DNA of 64,000 nt from Paratrimastix pyriformis (Eukaryota > Preaxostyla > Paratrimastigidae): the NCBI GenBank assembly GCA_027972325.1, contig JAPMOS010000089.1:97380-161379 (forward strand). Reading direction: 5' to 3'. Under the pieces are notes generated by a model. That model did no database searches and was not told the DNA's origin. It saw nothing but the letters and a program-made list of their open reading frames with translations. Made by a program: the position numbers and the translations under genes. Each line of letters starts with the position of its first letter. The first letter of the stretch is position 1. Of the stretch, positions 61,401 through 64,000 are shown piece by piece.

Positions 61401-63190
61401 ACCCGGCAGCGGCACGGCAGGCGGAACCAGAGGCACAGGCAGCGGGGGTCCGGGGACGGCGCCGACCCAGGCGGGCCAGCCACCGAACCCCAGACGCGGA
61501 CCCAAGCGGCCCGGCCGACAGCACCGACAAGCGGCGGCCCCCCAGGCGGCAGCACCCGGCCGAGGGCCAGGCACCGGCGGAGCAGCGGCCGAGGCGGCAC
61601 CCGGCAGCGGCACGGCAGGCGGAACCAGAGGCACAGGCAGCGGGGGTCCCGGGGACGGCGCCGACCCAGGCGGGCCAGCCACCGAACCCCAGACGCGGAC
61701 CCAAGCGGCCCGGCCGACAGCACCGACAAGCGGCGGCCCCCTGAGGCGGCAGCACCCGGCCGAGGCCAGGCACCGGCGGAGCAGCGGCCGAGGCGGCACC
61801 CGGCAGCGGCACGGCAGGCGGAACCAGAGGCACAGGCAGCGGGGGTCCCGGGGACGGCGCCGACCCAGGCGGGCCAGCCACCGAACCCCAGACGCGGACC
61901 CAAGCGGCCCGGCCGACAGCACCGACAAGCGGCGGCCCCCCAAGGCGGCAGCACCCGGCCGAGGGCCAGGCACCGGCGGAGCAGCGGCCGAGGCGGCACC
62001 CGGCAGCGGCACGGCAGGCGGAACCAGAGGCACAGGCAGCGGGGGTCCCGGGGACGGCGCCGACCCAGGCGGCCAGCCGAACCCCGGACCCCGGCGGCCG
62101 ACAGCACCGACAAGCGGCGGCCCCCATGGCAGCACCGGCCGAGGGCCAGGCACCGGCGGAGCAGCGGCCGAGGCGGCACCCGGCAGCGGCACGGCAGGCG
62201 GAACCAGAGGCACAGGCAGGGGGTCCCGGGACGGCGCCGACCCAGGCGGGCCAGCCACCGAACCCCCAGACGCGGACCCAAGCGGCCCGGCCGCCAGCAC
62301 CGACAAGCGGCGGCCCCCAAGCGGCAGCACCCGGCCGAGGGCCACCGGCGGAGCAGCGGCCGAGGCGGCACCCGGCAGCGGCACGGCAGGCGGAACCAGA
62401 GGCACAGGCAGCGGGGTCCGGGACGGCGCCGACCAGGCGGGCCAGCCGTCGAGCCCCAGACGCGGACCCAAGCGGCCCGGCCGACAGCACCGACAAGCGG
62501 CGGCCCTGGCGGCAGCACCCGGCCGAGGGCCAGGCACCGGAGCAGCGGCCGGCACGGCAGGCGGAACCAGAGGCACAGGCAGCGGGGGTCCCGGGGACGG
62601 CGCCGACCCAGGCGGCCAGCCACCGAACCCCAGACGCGGACCCGACGGCCAGCCCCATGCGACAACGCAGGCGGTGCATGCGGCTCAGGCGGCATCCGAA
62701 GCAGGGGCCCCATGGGCAGCGTGGACCCGGCCGGGCCCACCGCTGCCCCCGCGAACGGCGGCCCTCAGCGCGGCCACAGACGGGCCTTCATGCACCATCG
62801 GAGGGATCCGGTGTCCCAGGCTTTCCACCTCGAACAACGCACGGAGCCTCCGTCCGGCCCTGGTCAGTGGCGGGCTCTCCAGACTCTTAGAGACGGCGGC
62901 CTCCCCGTCCGCCGCCGCGTCGCCCTCGGTTGCGAAAGGCCCTCCCGCCGTCTTGCACCTGAGGCACTGGCTGTACCCACATCAGGGTTCCATCCCCAGT
63001 TGGACTTGGATGAGGCCCTGCCCCCCGAGGCACCATCACCGTCCGGGCCAGTTGCGGCTCTCCTGTTCTCTGGCGGATCGCGTTGGCATTCACCGCCTCC
63101 CGCGACGGCCGCCGTCCTCCCCACACATGACGCTCCGGCTCCCCCCACAGGGATTACAGTGGAGGCGGCAAGAGCAGCCTTGGGCCCTCC
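55498..63190 (-). pseudogene. LINE copy 2 ORF2, frameshifted
   Basis: Endonuclease N-part in one frame at 58618-59085 (FRALCWNVSSIRA, LTETW); C-part in another frame at 57974-58744 (VVIAGDFNAHV, CEHRAVHLSG), where copy 1 is broken. Reverse transcriptase blocks are split: AFLDIRAAYDTVD near 57270, GLRQGCP near 57090 and LLFADDVSVLG near 56970. The C terminus is at 55501-55755. The shift before the zinc knuckle seen in copy 1 is present here too. The repeat array spans about 59760-62650 and shifts frame several times, unlike copy 1. Confidence 0.75.
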
Positions 63191-63200
63191 TCCTGGGCAG

Positions 63201-63899
63201 CTACTGGGCCTCGCCGCATGCGCAGGCCGAGTCCCGGGTCTTCGCAGGTGCGGTCGTCGGTTCATTCTCACGGGAGCTCTGCTCCGGGAGGACAAGGCAC
63301 CTCGTCATCATCAGCAGGAGAGGTACGGTCATCCACGGGTACCACTTCGCTGTCGATCTCCGCTCTCTGGGTGAGGCTTCTCGGTCCTGGGATGGTGCTT
63401 TCCCATTCGCAGCGCGACGGGTCGCCAGGCCCACGAACAGTCCAGGGGGTGGTGCTGCACGAAGCTCCTCGAATGCCCCAACCGGGAGCTCGACATAACA
63501 ATAGCGCTTCCTCGGGCCATAACGGATGCTCATTGGCTCTGGGGAGTTCCCCCAGGATCTCTGGCCAGGGGTTCCCGGGGTGCGACGCAGGTAAACGGAC
63601 TGAGCTGAGTTGGCCCCTCGCTGCGCATGCTGCTGGGTCCCCAGGTCACCTACGCGCCCCCGCGCAGTCGGAGCTAGAGCCACCGTGACCGTCGGAACCG
63701 AGCCGGGAGCAGAGGGTGCCACAGGCGCCGGGGGTTTCTGGTCCTCAGGCGCCGGGGGGTGCTGGTCACCAGGCGCCGGGGGTTGCTGGTCCACAGGCTG
63801 CCGGTCCACCAGCGCCTGAGGCTGCCAATCTCCAAGGTCGGGGACCCAGGAAAGACGCAGCACACTGCGCAGGGTCTCCAGCAAGGACTCCGGGATCAT
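63201..63899 (-). CDS. LINE copy 2 ORF1, N-terminal part
   Basis: Begins MIPESLLETLRSVLRLSWVP at 63899, then a short Pro/Gln tandem repeat (DQQPPAPG, DQHPPAPE, DQKPPAPV) and the segment MSIRYGPRKRYCYVELPVGA shared with copy 1. The frame shifts near 63350 and again before the RGG-rich end (62887-63126), so this copy is broken. It supplies the N terminus missing from copy 1. Confidence 0.65.
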   Translation of the reverse strand: MIPESLLETLRSVLRLSWVPDLGDWQPQALVDRQPVDQQPPAPGDQHPPAPEDQKPPAPVAPSAPGSVPTVTVALAPTARGRVGDLGTQQHAQRGANSAQSVYLRRTPGTPGQRSWGNSPEPMSIRYGPRKRYCYVELPVGAFEELRAAPPPGLFVGLATRRAANGKAPSQDREASPRERRSTAKWYPWMTVPLLLMMTRCLVLPEQSSRENEPTTAPAKTRDSACACGEAQ

Positions 63900-64000
63900 T
63901 CCCCTCTGAGCGAGAGTGAGAGAGCCCTGTAGTCACAGCCACTATCCTCCTCAAAGACGAGGGGTCATGGGTCCCCCAGATGGGGCCCAACGGCCCCGAG

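Larger units (their letters stand above)
55180..63990 (-). mobile_element. Non-LTR (LINE-type) retrotransposon, copy 2
   Basis: Same element as 44957-53463, inverted. Positions pair with sums near 108630 over the 3' half. It extends further 5' than copy 1, to at least the ORF1 start at 63899, and may continue past the window. The repeat array and coding parts carry many indels relative to copy 1. Confidence 0.88.

Noticed and set aside
59284-63498. Plus-strand ORF of 1404 codons
   Set aside because: Antisense to LINE copy 2, made of the same repeat in a non-coding frame, Pro/Ala/Gly-rich without motifs.

Overview
The window looks like nuclear DNA of a GC-rich, intron-rich unicellular eukaryote. 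Evidence for this is short coding exons with matching reading phases, microsatellites inside introns, a Tc1/mariner transposon, non-LTR (LINE-type) retrotransposons, an F-box protein and eukaryotic-type kinase domains. No bacterial operon, Shine-Dalgarno or plasmid feature was seen. The taxon cannot be fixed from the sequence; a free-living protist is the best guess.

The dominant content is a multigene family (loci A to E) that I reconstruct as: a two-exon N-terminal module of about 75 residues starting MHA, a Ser/Pro-rich linker and kinase N-lobe (exon c), a kinase C-lobe (exon d), an Ala/Glu/Arg coiled coil (exon e), a short helical exon (f), then 3 to 12 ribonuclease-inhibitor-type leucine-rich repeats (LRRs), one LRR per 84-nt exon, and a short terminal exon. 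Locus A (+, 1-2594) is cut by the window edge and decayed. Locus B (-, 16316 to 10243), locus C (-, 29078 to 21609) and locus D (+, 32251-39630) are full length. Locus E (+, 30533-32250) keeps only the N-terminal module and an expanded coil, which runs straight into the start codon of D. C and D form the arms of a large inverted repeat (about 21.32-28.25 and 32.95-39.93 kb).

Other genes: 4.7-8.04 kb (-) encodes sushi-like cysteine modules, four on intact 195/204-nt phase 1-1 exons; 8.66-8.91 kb (-) holds an alpha/beta-hydrolase exon; 29.47-30.0 kb (+) a proline-rich PPPGY protein; 20.7-21.25 kb (-) a Gln/Glu repeat protein; 42.1-44.2 kb (-) a three-exon F-box plus multi-transmembrane protein. 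A Tc1/mariner element with terminal inverted repeats, TA duplication and DD34E triad is at 19377-20657.

The right third (44.9-64 kb) is a second large inverted repeat made of two tail-to-tail copies of one LINE. Each has ORF1 (RGG-rich C terminus) and ORF2 (about 14 proline-rich repeats of 61-67 residues, APE-type endonuclease, reverse transcriptase, zinc knuckle). The arms differ mostly by homopolymer indels that break the reading frame at different places, so consensus error is a real possibility.

A signal that ties the genes together is the splice donor. Nearly every intron I could place by frame in three unrelated gene families starts GTCYG (GTCTGC, GTCTGT, GTCCGC, GTCCGT, GTCTGG) rather than the usual GTRAGT. 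With this donor the F-box gene and all intact sushi exons join in frame, as do the LRR genes apart from a few small indels.
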